64,000 nt of DNA from contig NZ_JAYMGV010000004.1 in NCBI RefSeq assembly GCF_035818475.1, positions 152,931 through 216,930 of the forward strand. Reading direction: 5' to 3'. Of this stretch, positions 55,588-64,000 are shown one piece after another (position 1 is the stretch's first letter; every line of letters starts with the position of its first letter). Under the pieces are notes generated by a model, which searched no databases, was not told the DNA's origin, and worked only from the letters and a program-made list of their open reading frames with translations. A program made the translations under genes and the position numbers. The DNA is from Cognatitamlana sp035818475. GTDB lineage: Bacteria; Bacteroidota; Bacteroidia; Flavobacteriales; Flavobacteriaceae.

Positions 55588-58500
55588 TTAAAATTTAAAA
55601 TTAGCTCCTACAGTAAAAGTTCTTGAGTTTGGGTATGACCCGGCGTCAGCACCCCCAGTATCACTATTATCTACAGTGTTATAAGCTTCCGGATCTAAAC
55701 CTTTATAGTTTGTTATAGTCCATAGGTTAGTTCCGCTTAACATAAACTGAGCCTGTACACCTTTAAGAACTTCTTTTGGTAAGTTATACGCTATACTTAC
55801 ATTCTTAAGTCTTAAAAAATCTCCTTTTTCAATAAACCTTGAAGATTGTAATTCATTAACATTTGTTGCGCTAAAATGGGGGATATTACTGTTAGGATTA
55901 GTTACAGCATCCCAACGGTTTTGTATATCAGCTAATACGGGCTCTCTACTTGCACCATTTGACATAATGCCAGTTCCGTATCCTAAGTTCCACTTATCAA
56001 AACCAGTCATGGCTAAGAAGAAAAAATTAAGTGTGAAATCTTTGATCTCTAAAGTATTGTTCCAACCGTAAACTGTGGTAGGTAATCCTGAACCTATTAT
56101 TTGAAAATCGTCAGGGCCAATTGTGCCGTCTCCGCTTATATCTTCATATCTGGAATCTCCGGGAACATTTCCAAATGTGGCAGCTTCAGCAGCTTCATCA
56201 CTTTTCCAGGTTCCTAAATAGTTAAGACCCCAATAGCTGGATAGTGAATATCCCGGTTTTAATACACTTTCAGAGATGTTAGTAATACCACCGCCAACAC
56301 CACCGTCTAGGAAAATCATGTCTTGATCTCCTATATCAACAATTTCATTTTTTGTGTAAGAGGCGTTAAGCGTACTATACCATTTAAAGCTATCATTATC
56401 AAATAAAGTAGCATTAATGCTAAATTCATAACCGTAATTTTCTACTTCTCCTAAGTTTTTTGTTATTCTACCTCCACCTAAGTAATCCGGTAAAGGTTCG
56501 TTAAGCAACAAATCGGTTGTGTTTTTTTTATAATAATCAAGTGAAAAACCAAGTCTGTTATTAATCACAGTTGCATCTAAACCAACATTCCATTGAGCAG
56601 TAGTTTCCCATTTTAAATTTTCGTTGCCAGGATTTCCAACGGCAATTCCAGAAACTAACGATCCATTGGTAAATGCACCTCCTGCATTAAATTCAGAAGT
56701 ATTAAAGGTTGTAACCGTTCCAAAAACATCAATAGCCTGACTTCCTGTTTTTCCCCAGCTCCCTCTAAATTTTAAATCATTAAAAAAGCTATCTTTCATA
56801 AATGCTTCCTCAGAAATTCGCCATCCAAATGCAACAGAAGGGAAGGTGCTGTAACGATTTTCTTTTCTGAATTTAGATGAACCATCTGTTCTAACGGAGG
56901 CTGTTAAAAGATACCTGTCTAATAATTCGTAATTGATTCTTCCAATATAAGAGCGTAGTGTTTCTTCTCTTTTAAAAGAGCCTACAGAAAAATTATCAGC
57001 AAGTGTTAGGTTGTCAAATTTTAATTCAGGAAATAAGAGTCCGTTGGCAGTCGTGTTAAAGCCATTTACGTTCCTGAATTGATGCTCAACTACTGCTGTT
57101 GCCGTAATTTCATGTATTTCATTAAATGTTTTTCTATACGTTAAGTTATTACTGTTTTGCATAAAAACATTTTCTACGGCGCCTTGTGAGGCACTGGGAG
57201 AACCGTTAAGAGTGTTTGCGGTATAGCCTTTAGTTTTTGTATTTATATAATTTAAGCCATAGCCTATATCTAAAGTAAGCCCTTCTATAATTTCGTAATT
57301 GAAAGATCCATTGGCCGTAAAAACGTTAGCTTTAGCAATATTATCATTTTGAGCTAACTCAATAGGGTTACTTTGAATAGATGAAATAGGGTCTCTTGTT
57401 GTTAGAATACCATTTTCATCCCTTGCCGGTGTGGTTGGTGCCCAGGATAATGGTCCGGAAGCACTAGAGTTAATATTACCGGATCCGGCTATATTGTTAG
57501 ATTCTCTACTATTAAAGTTTAGCTTTAGAGTCGTTTTTAACTTATCGGATATTTTAGCGCCTAAATTAGCTCTCAGTGCTATTTTTTCAAATTCTGAATT
57601 TAATAATACCCCTTCTTGTGATAAATAATTTCCGGAAATAAAATAATTGATGTTTTCACTACCTCCAGAGTAATCTAATTGCACTTCTTCCCCATATGCG
57701 GTATCAAATAGTTCGTCTTGCCAATCGGTGCCTCCATTTGCTCTAAAACCAGCAATCTCTTCAGGTGTAAACCTGTCCGGTGTCCCTAAATCTGAAGCTC
57801 TTTGGTTTACTACTTCAGCAAATGTTGCGGCATCCATAACATCCCATTCGTTAAGTACACTTGATACGGAAAACCGGGTTGTAAGTGATATTTGCGATTT
57901 TCCGGTCTTTCCAGATTTGGTAGTGATAAGTACAACACCATTTGAGCCTCTACTACCGTAGATGGCAGTAGCCGAAGCATCCTTGAGTACCTGGATAGAT
58001 TCAATATCTGTTGGGTTTATATCTTGAAAATTTGACCCAACAAAACCATCTATCACATATAAAGGCTCATTGCTTCCGTTTATGGAATTTGCACCCCTGA
58101 TTCTAATAGAAACGGTCCCACCGGGCGCTCCGGAATTATTAATAACATTTACTCCCGGGGCTCTTCCCTGTAAAATTTGATCAACCCTAGTTACCGGCTG
58201 ATTTTCAAACTCATCTGTTTTTACTGAAGCAATAGATCCTGTTAAATCTCGTTTGGATTGTGTTCCATATCCAACCACCACCACTTGCTCTAAACTTGCT
58301 ATATCTTCAATAAGAGTAATAGAAAGAGATGTTTGATTTTTTATAGAAACTTCCTGGGTAATAAAACCTATGTAGGAAACCACTAATACAGCATTATCAT
58401 CTGCTACTTCAAGAGAAAATAAACCATCAAAATCCGTTTGAGTACCATTGGAAGTCCCTTTTTCTAATATATTAGCTCCGGGCAAAGGTGTGCCATTGGT

Positions 58501-58944
58501 ATCAAAAACCGTCCCGTTTATTTTAATGCCCTGTGGTTTTTGTTCTTTAACAGGGGTTATGACGGGAAGTTTATTTTTACGTTCTGTCAGGTGTATTTGA
58601 TTATCGGTGGAAGATATTGCATAGGTTGTTTTAGTATTTTTAAACACATGGTCTAATATGCTTACAATAGACTCCTTTTTAGCTTTTATTGAAACCAGTC
58701 GTTTTAAATTTACATCTTTTACCCTATATACAAATCGGAAATCAGTGCTGTTTTCTATTTCATCTATAAGTTGTTTAACAGGGACATTTTCTAGGTCCAG
58801 AGAAATCTTTGTGCGTTGCGCATACGAATTATTTGCTTGTACAGTAAGTAAAGCAGCAAACATGCACAGGGTGAATAATTTCATCTTTAAATCAAATTTC
58901 GGTAGTTGATAAGGCAAGTCAAGCCCTTTCAGTATTTTTTTCAT
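55588..58944 (-). CDS. susC: SusC-like TonB-dependent transporter with STN signalling domain
   Basis: Outer-membrane importer that also signals. After the signal peptide (to SYAQ) an STN domain lies at about residues 45-115 (DLENVPVKQLIDEIENST; NQIHLTER), which in this family contacts a FecR anti-sigma factor. A CarboxypepD-like domain (GTVFDTNGTPLPGANILEKG), the EQVVVVGYGTQSKRDLTGSI region, plug and barrel follow. 1118 residues. The fecR and sigma genes lie just upstream on the same strand, completing a trans-envelope relay. It has no match to the HTCS operator in its upstream region, which instead contains a hairpin on the opposite strand. Confidence 0.95.
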   Translation of the reverse strand: MKKILKGLDLPYQLPKFDLKMKLFTLCMFAALLTVQANNSYAQRTKISLDLENVPVKQLIDEIENSTDFRFVYRVKDVNLKRLVSIKAKKESIVSILDHVFKNTKTTYAISSTDNQIHLTERKNKLPVITPVKEQKPQGIKINGTVFDTNGTPLPGANILEKGTSNGTQTDFDGLFSLEVADDNAVLVVSYIGFITQEVSIKNQTSLSITLIEDIASLEQVVVVGYGTQSKRDLTGSIASVKTDEFENQPVTRVDQILQGRAPGVNVINNSGAPGGTVSIRIRGANSINGSNEPLYVIDGFVGSNFQDINPTDIESIQVLKDASATAIYGSRGSNGVVLITTKSGKTGKSQISLTTRFSVSSVLNEWDVMDAATFAEVVNQRASDLGTPDRFTPEEIAGFRANGGTDWQDELFDTAYGEEVQLDYSGGSENINYFISGNYLSQEGVLLNSEFEKIALRANLGAKISDKLKTTLKLNFNSRESNNIAGSGNINSSASGPLSWAPTTPARDENGILTTRDPISSIQSNPIELAQNDNIAKANVFTANGSFNYEIIEGLTLDIGYGLNYINTKTKGYTANTLNGSPSASQGAVENVFMQNSNNLTYRKTFNEIHEITATAVVEHQFRNVNGFNTTANGLLFPELKFDNLTLADNFSVGSFKREETLRSYIGRINYELLDRYLLTASVRTDGSSKFRKENRYSTFPSVAFGWRISEEAFMKDSFFNDLKFRGSWGKTGSQAIDVFGTVTTFNTSEFNAGGAFTNGSLVSGIAVGNPGNENLKWETTAQWNVGLDATVINNRLGFSLDYYKKNTTDLLLNEPLPDYLGGGRITKNLGEVENYGYEFSINATLFDNDSFKWYSTLNASYTKNEIVDIGDQDMIFLDGGVGGGITNISESVLKPGYSLSSYWGLNYLGTWKSDEAAEAATFGNVPGDSRYEDISGDGTIGPDDFQIIGSGLPTTVYGWNNTLEIKDFTLNFFFLAMTGFDKWNLGYGTGIMSNGASREPVLADIQNRWDAVTNPNSNIPHFSATNVNELQSSRFIEKGDFLRLKNVSIAYNLPKEVLKGVQAQFMLSGTNLWTITNYKGLDPEAYNTVDNSDTGGADAGSYPNSRTFTVGANFKF

Positions 58945-58996
58945 ACTTTTATAGTGTTAATTGGTGATTAATTTTTTCATTTTGATCACTTTTTTC

Positions 58997-59031
58997 AATC
59001 GGGAAGTGTTGCAGCATTTTCCGATTTTTTT
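58997..59031 (+). terminator. Antisense hairpin with T-run in the susC2 leader
   Basis: On the plus strand AATCGGGAAGTG (58997-59008) pairs over 12 bp (two G-U) with CATTTTCCGATT (59015-59026), followed by a run of seven Ts. It points away from susC2, antisense to its 5' leader, and fits the end of a short antisense transcript. The opposite strand lacks the T-run. Confidence 0.6.
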
Positions 59032-59116
59032 ATCCCGTTTTTTAGGAGATAAAAATTGTAATCTTTAGTTAGTTTAATTAGTTTTTACATAGGCATAGGA
59101 AGTTTAAAATTGTTTT

Positions 59117-60238
59117 TTATTCTACGGTTATTATATTACCTTTTATCTTATAGTTTATACCATGATATTTACGTAAGTTTTCAAAAACTCGCTCTACGGT
59201 AATTTTGCCAAAATTGGCATTAAACTTTTCCTTGGATAATTTTTCATTCTTATTTATGATGGTTACATCATAATGTCTTTCTAATTTCTTTAGAATATTC
59301 TCAAAGGGCATATCTCTAAAAACCAATTCACCATTAATCCATGAGGTATATATATCGGTAATAACCTCTTCTTTGACCAGACTTTCATTTTTCTTGTTGA
59401 ATCGGGCTTTAAAACCAGGCTCTAACAGAGAAGCGTCATCCGGGTTATATGTTACTTTATCAGTATATAGACTGACCGAGCCTTCTACAAGTACCACTTC
59501 TGAAATATTGTCTTCAGGATAAGCATTAACATTAAATTTTGTTCCTAAAACTCGTATGTTTAAATTGTCAGCATTTACAATAAAAGGATGTTTTTGGTCT
59601 TTGGCAACATCTAAAAAAACTTCACCGGTAACAAAGATTTTCCTGTCCTGTCCTTTTAAAAATTGGATAGGATATTTAAGGGATGATCCAGCATTAAGAT
59701 GTGCTATAGTCCCGTCAGATAAATGAAGCTCAAATGTTTTTCCGTGGGGTATGGTGAGTGTGTTATATTTTAGTTTTTTTACAGCTCCTGTAGGGCTATA
59801 AACTAATTCATTGTTATTTTGGTTACCTATAATATTTCCGTCATTATCTAAAATTGTGGTTGTTTTGTTTTCTTCAATAACTTTTATACTGCCATCTTCC
59901 AATTGTAATGTAATGGCATTGGCCGGGAGTGTATTTTGATTTGAAAAGGCTAAGTCTTTCAGTAATAAAAAGCCAATGGCTATTAAACCAACACATACTG
60001 CAGCTACAGAAGCAATTTGCTTAAAAAGCTGAGTTTTTCTTGAAGAAACTTTATTGGCTGTTACACCCTTCCAAATAGATTCTTTTAATTGATGCTTATG
60101 AGCTTCATTTATAAAATAAGGCTCTTTATTTCTGGATTTTAAATCTGCATTAAATTTTTCCAGAATTTTACTTTCCTCATCATTTAAAGACCCTTCAATG
60201 GACTTTTTTAATAATTTTCTGAATTTTTTTTCCTTCAT
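59117..60238 (-). CDS. FecR-family anti-sigma factor
   Basis: Inner-membrane anti-sigma protein. N-terminal cytoplasmic helical region (about 1-70), one transmembrane helix (SVAAVCVGLIAIGFLLL), a FecR domain (about 170-265; LTIPHGKTFELHLSDGTIAHLNA, VFLDVAKDQKHPF) and a C-terminal DUF4974/STN-like domain (ELVFRDMPFENILKKLERHY). 373 residues. It lies 125 bp downstream of the sigma gene and 172 bp upstream of susC2, the standard order. When SusC2 binds substrate it is expected to release the sigma factor. Confidence 0.93.
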   Translation of the reverse strand: MKEKKFRKLLKKSIEGSLNDEESKILEKFNADLKSRNKEPYFINEAHKHQLKESIWKGVTANKVSSRKTQLFKQIASVAAVCVGLIAIGFLLLKDLAFSNQNTLPANAITLQLEDGSIKVIEENKTTTILDNDGNIIGNQNNNELVYSPTGAVKKLKYNTLTIPHGKTFELHLSDGTIAHLNAGSSLKYPIQFLKGQDRKIFVTGEVFLDVAKDQKHPFIVNADNLNIRVLGTKFNVNAYPEDNISEVVLVEGSVSLYTDKVTYNPDDASLLEPGFKARFNKKNESLVKEEVITDIYTSWINGELVFRDMPFENILKKLERHYDVTIINKNEKLSKEKFNANFGKITVERVFENLRKYHGINYKIKGNIITVE

Positions 60239-60293
60239 AAAGCTATGGCTACTTTTAAATAAGAACCATGAAAGGAGAATAACTCACTTGCTA

Positions 60294-60321
60294 AACATTA
60301 ATTTAACATTAATTTAACATT
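60294..60321. repeat. 11-nt tandem repeat between sigma gene and fecR
   Basis: ATTAATTTAAC occurs at 60297-60307 and 60308-60318, flanked by AAC and ATT partial copies. The period of one helical turn could matter for binding, but it may be just AT-rich slippage. Confidence 0.4.
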
Positions 60322-60362
60322 TAAGAACGTTCATATGTGAGAATATTAATATGAAATTAAGT

Positions 60363-60980
60363 TTAAACAGGTAAGATATTTAAAACTAAAATTAACATAA
60401 CAGATATAAGAAAAGATTGAATGACGCTTAGGTGTTGCCTAATCAACTTTAAAGCTTTGGATAACTGATTTTCTACAGACCTTTTTGAAATACCCAGGTG
60501 TAAAGCAATCTCTTCGTTGCTAAGTTCTTCCATTCTGCTTAGCCTGAAGATTTGTTGACAGCGAGGTGGTAAATTACTTAGAGAGTTTTCAATAGCAATT
60601 TGAGTGTCTTCCAAGTCATAATGTTTTTCTACTAGAGGTTTTGAAGGTAATGCTAAAGATTCTATGCTATCTAATTGAATCTTATTAAATTTATTATCTC
60701 TCAGATATTTATAACAACCATTATTTACAGCTTTAAAAACATAGCCTTTAAAATTTTTAATGTCTTTAGACTCCCTATGATTCCATAAGTTTATCCATAC
60801 ATTTTGTACAATATCCTTAGCAACATTCTCGTCCATTACAATGGACTTTGCATTGATAAACATAGGCTCCCAAAATAAATCAAATAATTTTCGAAATACT
60901 TTTTCATTCCCCTTTTTAAATTCAAGAAGGAGTAGTTTATCTGAGTTGGTTTTTTCGGATATCATATAGGGATTAATCAA
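60363..60980 (-). CDS. ECF-type RNA polymerase sigma factor (FecI-like)
   Basis: Alternative sigma factor controlled by the adjacent FecR. Sigma region 2 is at about residues 25-95 (FRKLFDLFWEPMFINAKSIV; DIVQNVWINLW) and region 4 at about 125-185 (LPPRCQQIFRLSRMEELSNEEIALHLGIS). The last 20 residues are strongly hydrophobic (FLISVMLILVLNILPV), a tail also seen on some Bacteroidota ECF factors that may tether it to the membrane. ATG at 60965 is an alternative start. It should transcribe susC2-susD2. Confidence 0.93.
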   Translation of the reverse strand: MINPYMISEKTNSDKLLLLEFKKGNEKVFRKLFDLFWEPMFINAKSIVMDENVAKDIVQNVWINLWNHRESKDIKNFKGYVFKAVNNGCYKYLRDNKFNKIQLDSIESLALPSKPLVEKHYDLEDTQIAIENSLSNLPPRCQQIFRLSRMEELSNEEIALHLGISKRSVENQLSKALKLIRQHLSVIQSFLISVMLILVLNILPV

Positions 60981-61313
60981 TATTCCAGTTCATAAATGTA
61001 ATGAAAAGTATTAATTTATAGAAAGAGGCTAGTTATATAGAAAATTTATTATTGGAAGCTATAGGGGCCTAATTGTTATATAATATTGATTAAGAATGGA
61101 AATAATCTTTAGCCTATTTATATGAAGATTTTATAGTTACTCCATATTTAGATTAAAGAACACATGAATAAGTTATTTTGAGCAATAAGTTGTTACACTA
61201 TGACACGGATTTTTTTTAAGACCTAAATAGATTTGTAAAAGTTATGGGAACATAATTAAAAAGACTGTAAAAGGTTTTAGAATTTATTTATTAATCATAA
61301 AAATAACCGCATT
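60981..61313. promoter_or_regulatory. Divergent intergenic region with one weak HTCS-type half-site
   Basis: This 333-bp region separates the sigma gene (-) from GH97 (+). TACACTATGAC at 61194-61204, preceded by GT, matches the 11-mer 120 bp before the GH97 start; a poor partner lies at 61173. No gene is present in the stretch. Confidence 0.35.
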
Positions 61314-63338
61314 TTGAAAACTCTTAAAAGCCTACGTGCTTATTTATTAATTTCAGTAGTACTTATTTCTACGGTTTCACTAGCTGAAAATATTAATAAT
61401 ATAAACAATATAATAAGCATCCAATCACCAAAGAAGAAGAATTCAATCCATTTTAAGTTAGAGCACGGAATTCCATATTATGCGGTTAACCATAAAGGAA
61501 ATTCTATTATCAAATGGAGCCGTTTGGGCATAGAATTTAAACAATACCCTTCATTGGGCAGCAATTTAAAAGTAATAGAGAATAAAAAAAGTGAGAGTAA
61601 TACAACATGGGAGCAACCATGGGGAGAAGAGCGGTTTATAAAAAACAACTATACCGAGCTGGTAATATCAGCTAAAGAAGCATTTTCTAATATTCAAATA
61701 GATATTATTTTCAGAGCGTATGATGATGGAGTTGCATTTAGGTATGCCTTACCCAAACAAGCAAATGTCTCAGCAATAGATATTACAAATGAAATGACAG
61801 AGTTTAATTTTGTTGAAGATTATGAAGGATGGTGGATCCCTGCTTATGATAGTAAAGTGAGGTATGAAAATTTACATAGAAAAACAAAGATAAGTGAGCT
61901 AGATACCATACATACGCCATTTACAATGGAAAGCAAAAAAGGCCTTGCCATTAGTATACATGAAGCTGCTTTGACCAATTTTGCAAGTATGACATTAGAG
62001 TCCAGAGGCAAAGGCCGGTTAAAGGCTAATTTGGTACCCTGGTCTGATGGTATTAAAGTAAAGCTTAAAGATGCATTTAAAACACCATGGAGAACCATTC
62101 AATTGGCAGATAAAGCCACAGATTTAATTACATCATATTTAATATTAAACCTGAATGAGCCCAATAAATTGGGAGATGTTTCATGGGTGAAACCAGCAAA
62201 ATACATAGGGATTTGGTGGGCAATGCATGTAAAAAAATACTCCTGGGGCTCAGGTTTAAAGCATGGGGCTACTACAGAGAACACAAAAAGATACATTGAT
62301 TTTGCTTCTAAACATGGATTTGACGGTGTCTTGGTAGAAGGTTGGAATATAGGTTGGGATAATTGGCCAAAAAGTTATAATGATTTTAATTATACAAAAA
62401 CCTATCCGGACTTTGATATGAAAAAGCTTAGTAAATATGCAAAGCGAAAAAAAGTTGGAATTATTGGACATCATGAAACAGCAGGGAATTCTGAAAGTTA
62501 TGAAAACCAGCTAGAAGATGCATTTGCATATTATAAGAAATACGGCATTAAATATGTAAAGTCAGGTTATGTAGGAGCTACTTTAAATAAAGTAGAATGG
62601 CATCATGGTCAGTATGGTGTAAATCATTATAGAAAAGTAGTAGAGACAGCGGCTAAGTACGGTATTATGATGGATGTGCATGAACCTATTAAGCCAACAG
62701 GAATTCGCAGAACATATCCTAATATGATGTCTCGAGAAGGCGCAAGAGGTATGGAATTTGATGCATGGGATAAAAATGGAGGTAACCCGGTTTCACACAT
62801 TTTAACGATTCCATTTACAAGAGGGTTGGCAGGTCCTTTTGATTTTACTCCGGGTATATTTGATGTTATGATAGCAGGCAAACCCAATAATAGATCAAAC
62901 ATGACTTTAGCAAAGCAATTATCAGCCTATGTTTTAATATATAGTCCATTACACATGGCGGCAGATTTACCTGAGAATTATGAAAATAATCCGGCTTTCC
63001 AATTTATAAAAGATGTACCAACAGATTGGGAAACGACTAAAGTATTAGATGGTTCTATAGCCGAAAATTTAGTTATAGTAAGAAAGGACAGAGATACTGA
63101 TAATTGGTTTTTGGGGGCGGCTACATCAGAATCGATATATAAAAAAACTATTGCATTAGACTTTTTAACACCAGAAAAAATGTATGAAGCCACTCTATAT
63201 AAAGATGCTGAAGATACTGATCTAAAAACCAACCCAACAGCATTTATAATAGAAAAGATAAAGGTTAAAAGTACAGACAAACTACCAATTCACCTAATCT
63301 CAGGAGGAGGGTTGGCCGTTAGTTTTAAAGCGATATGA
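61314..63338 (+). CDS. GH97 exo-alpha-glycosidase
   Basis: Starts with TTG followed by a signal peptide (to VSLAE); no lipobox, so probably soluble in the periplasm, unlike the GH97 at 31224. The N-terminal beta-sandwich precedes GIWWAMHV, LVEGWNIGWD, GHHETAGN, DVHEP (Glu457), RRTYPN and GMEFDAW. The strand VKSGYVG lacks the nucleophile Asp of retaining GH97 enzymes, so it is inferred to be the inverting SusB-like type. 674 residues. It stands alone after the minus-strand sigma operon and is followed by a hairpin. It is a paralogue of the other GH97. Confidence 0.92.
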   Translation: MKTLKSLRAYLLISVVLISTVSLAENINNINNIISIQSPKKKNSIHFKLEHGIPYYAVNHKGNSIIKWSRLGIEFKQYPSLGSNLKVIENKKSESNTTWEQPWGEERFIKNNYTELVISAKEAFSNIQIDIIFRAYDDGVAFRYALPKQANVSAIDITNEMTEFNFVEDYEGWWIPAYDSKVRYENLHRKTKISELDTIHTPFTMESKKGLAISIHEAALTNFASMTLESRGKGRLKANLVPWSDGIKVKLKDAFKTPWRTIQLADKATDLITSYLILNLNEPNKLGDVSWVKPAKYIGIWWAMHVKKYSWGSGLKHGATTENTKRYIDFASKHGFDGVLVEGWNIGWDNWPKSYNDFNYTKTYPDFDMKKLSKYAKRKKVGIIGHHETAGNSESYENQLEDAFAYYKKYGIKYVKSGYVGATLNKVEWHHGQYGVNHYRKVVETAAKYGIMMDVHEPIKPTGIRRTYPNMMSREGARGMEFDAWDKNGGNPVSHILTIPFTRGLAGPFDFTPGIFDVMIAGKPNNRSNMTLAKQLSAYVLIYSPLHMAADLPENYENNPAFQFIKDVPTDWETTKVLDGSIAENLVIVRKDRDTDNWFLGAATSESIYKKTIALDFLTPEKMYEATLYKDAEDTDLKTNPTAFIIEKIKVKSTDKLPIHLISGGGLAVSFKAI

Positions 63339-63350
63339 TAATAGGGTGTG

Positions 63351-63383
63351 AGACTGTGATTTATTTATAATAAATTACAGTCT
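63351..63383 (+). terminator. Hairpin after GH97
   Basis: AGACTGTGATTTATT (63351-63365) pairs with AATAAATTACAGTCT (63369-63383), 15 bp with one G-U pair. There is no clear T-run after it, so it may be a 3'-end stabiliser rather than a terminator. Confidence 0.55.
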
Positions 63384-63401
63384 GATAGGAGTCAATTGAA
63401 G

Positions 63402-63437
63402 CAAAATGTAAGTGCTCCCGAATGAACCCCTTTTTAT
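63402..63437. repeat. Short partial copy C of the dispersed repeat tail
   Basis: CAAAATGTAAGTGCTCCCGAAT followed by ACCCCTTTTTAT resembles 63595-63630 (CAAAATTTAGTGACCCCGAAT... GCCCCTTTTTAT) with few mismatches. Confidence 0.5.
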
Positions 63438-63476
63438 TTGGCATTATATGCCATTATTTGATATTTAAGAGAATTA

Positions 63477-63509
63477 AAAAGCCGATAAACATTATGTTTA
63501 TCGGCTTTT
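63477..63509. terminator. Strong hairpin (bidirectional terminator)
   Basis: AAAAGCCGATAAAC (63477-63490) and its perfect complement (63496-63509) around ATTAT. It carries A and T runs on both sides, so it can end transcripts in either direction. It precedes copy B of the 72-nt repeat, as the 13721 hairpin precedes copy A. Confidence 0.8.
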
Positions 63510-63544
63510 AGTAGAATTTGATAAATTTTCAGCAGAGAAAGAGG

Positions 63545-63616
63545 AACTATCCATAATTTATTTTTTCCAGGTTTTATAAGACCTAAAAGAGGCCTCAAAA
63601 TTTAGTGACCCCGAAT
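63545..63616. repeat. 72-nt dispersed repeat, copy B
   Basis: Aligns over its full length with 13763-13834 (shared AACTATCC, AGGTTTTATA, and GTGAC-CCGAAT blocks). Its tail is partly repeated at 63402. Confidence 0.7.
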
Positions 63617-63785
63617 TTGCCCCTTTTTATGAAAAGTTTAACATTTTCATGCTGTTTAACGCAATTTGAGTCTATATGTAATCATATTTGTCATTTCTAT
63701 TTCTGCTAGTATTCTTTGTGGACTTACTATATTAGACTGGACATAAAGATGCGAGATTTAGAGTTGCATAAATTAACTTTGAATC

Positions 63786-64000
63786 ATGAAAGAACAGTAC
63801 AGAAATTACAGTCCTTCATTTAAGAAAAAGGCTGTAGAATTAAGTTATGCCCGAGGGAACACAAAATAAGTGTGTGAGGAATTAGACATTCCGTATTCGG
63901 TATTACATCGTTGGCGAAAAGAATCACAAGATTATGGTAAGAATAGTTTTCCAGGTCGAGGAAAGCCGAAATGGACAGATGAACAAAAAGAAATAGCCTT
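63786..64000 (+). pseudogene. IS3-family transposase orfA, stop codon inside, cut by window edge
   Basis: The frame from ATG 63786 reads as the N-terminal HTH part of an IS3-type OrfA (YSPSFKKKAVELSYARGNTK, then VCEELDIPYSVLHRWRKESQ), but codon 28 (63867-63869) is TAA where a Gln (CAA) would fit. A possible left inverted repeat starts near 63717 (TGTGGACTTAC...), similar to IS3-group ends. Downstream orfB would be outside the window. It is probably inactive unless the stop is suppressed. Confidence 0.75.

Noticed and set aside
1..64000. CRISPR arrays, tRNA and rRNA genes
   Set aside because: I looked for regularly spaced direct repeats and for tRNA/rRNA-like sequence and saw none.

Overview
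The window is AT-rich DNA from a member of the Bacteroidota, most likely a marine Flavobacteriaceae. This rests on two SusC/SusD pairs, two hybrid two-component regulators of the HTCS type, type IX secretion (T9SS) C-terminal sorting domains, a FecI/FecR/STN-SusC cassette, eight intact S1-type sulfatases and a flavobacterial MITE-like repeat. It is a very large composite polysaccharide utilization locus (PUL) for a sulfated, probably fucose-containing polysaccharide.

Layout. 1-5800: end of one operon (+ strand) with a TIM-barrel glycosidase cut by the window edge, a GH20 hexosaminidase and a GH29 fucosidase. 5998-12860: ordinary genes (TPR/HTH regulator, 2-hydroxyacid dehydrogenase, small envelope proteins, two lipoproteins). 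12900-14300: a decayed strip with a sulfatase C-terminal remnant, a strong hairpin and a 72-nt repeat found again at 63.5 kb. 14301-23382: susC1, susD1 and HTCS1. 23655-47513 (+ strand): catabolic core with a GH87-like beta-helix enzyme (T9SS tail in a shifted frame), seven sulfatases, a GH97, a GH29, a periplasmic Gfo/Idh/MocA oxidoreductase, Ig-like and unknown T9SS cargo, and a decayed T9SS tail. 47596-47770: MITE. 47819-60980 (- strand): an eighth sulfatase, HTCS2, susD2, STN-type susC2, fecR and an ECF sigma factor. 61314-63338: a second GH97. 63786-end: an IS3-type orfA interrupted by a stop codon.

Inferred working model. SusCD pairs import oligosaccharides. Secreted T9SS enzymes (the GH87-like protein, a sulfatase with C-terminal beta-rich modules and the 772-residue unknown) act at the cell surface. 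Lipoprotein and periplasmic sulfatases, GH29, GH97 and GH20 enzymes strip sulfate and terminal sugars, and the exported oxidoreductase may process a released sugar. Two closely related HTCS proteins, and separately sigma/anti-sigma signalling through susC2, control expression. The most interesting non-coding signal is a direct repeat of an 11-nt element (TAC-NN-T-NN-RGC-like), spaced exactly 21 nt, upstream of susC1, the sulfatase at 27441 and the GH97 at 31224. Weaker versions precede other units. I interpret it as the HTCS operator of the locus. A second signal is a hairpin with a T-run, antisense to the susC2 leader, in the position expected for a DonS-like antisense RNA.
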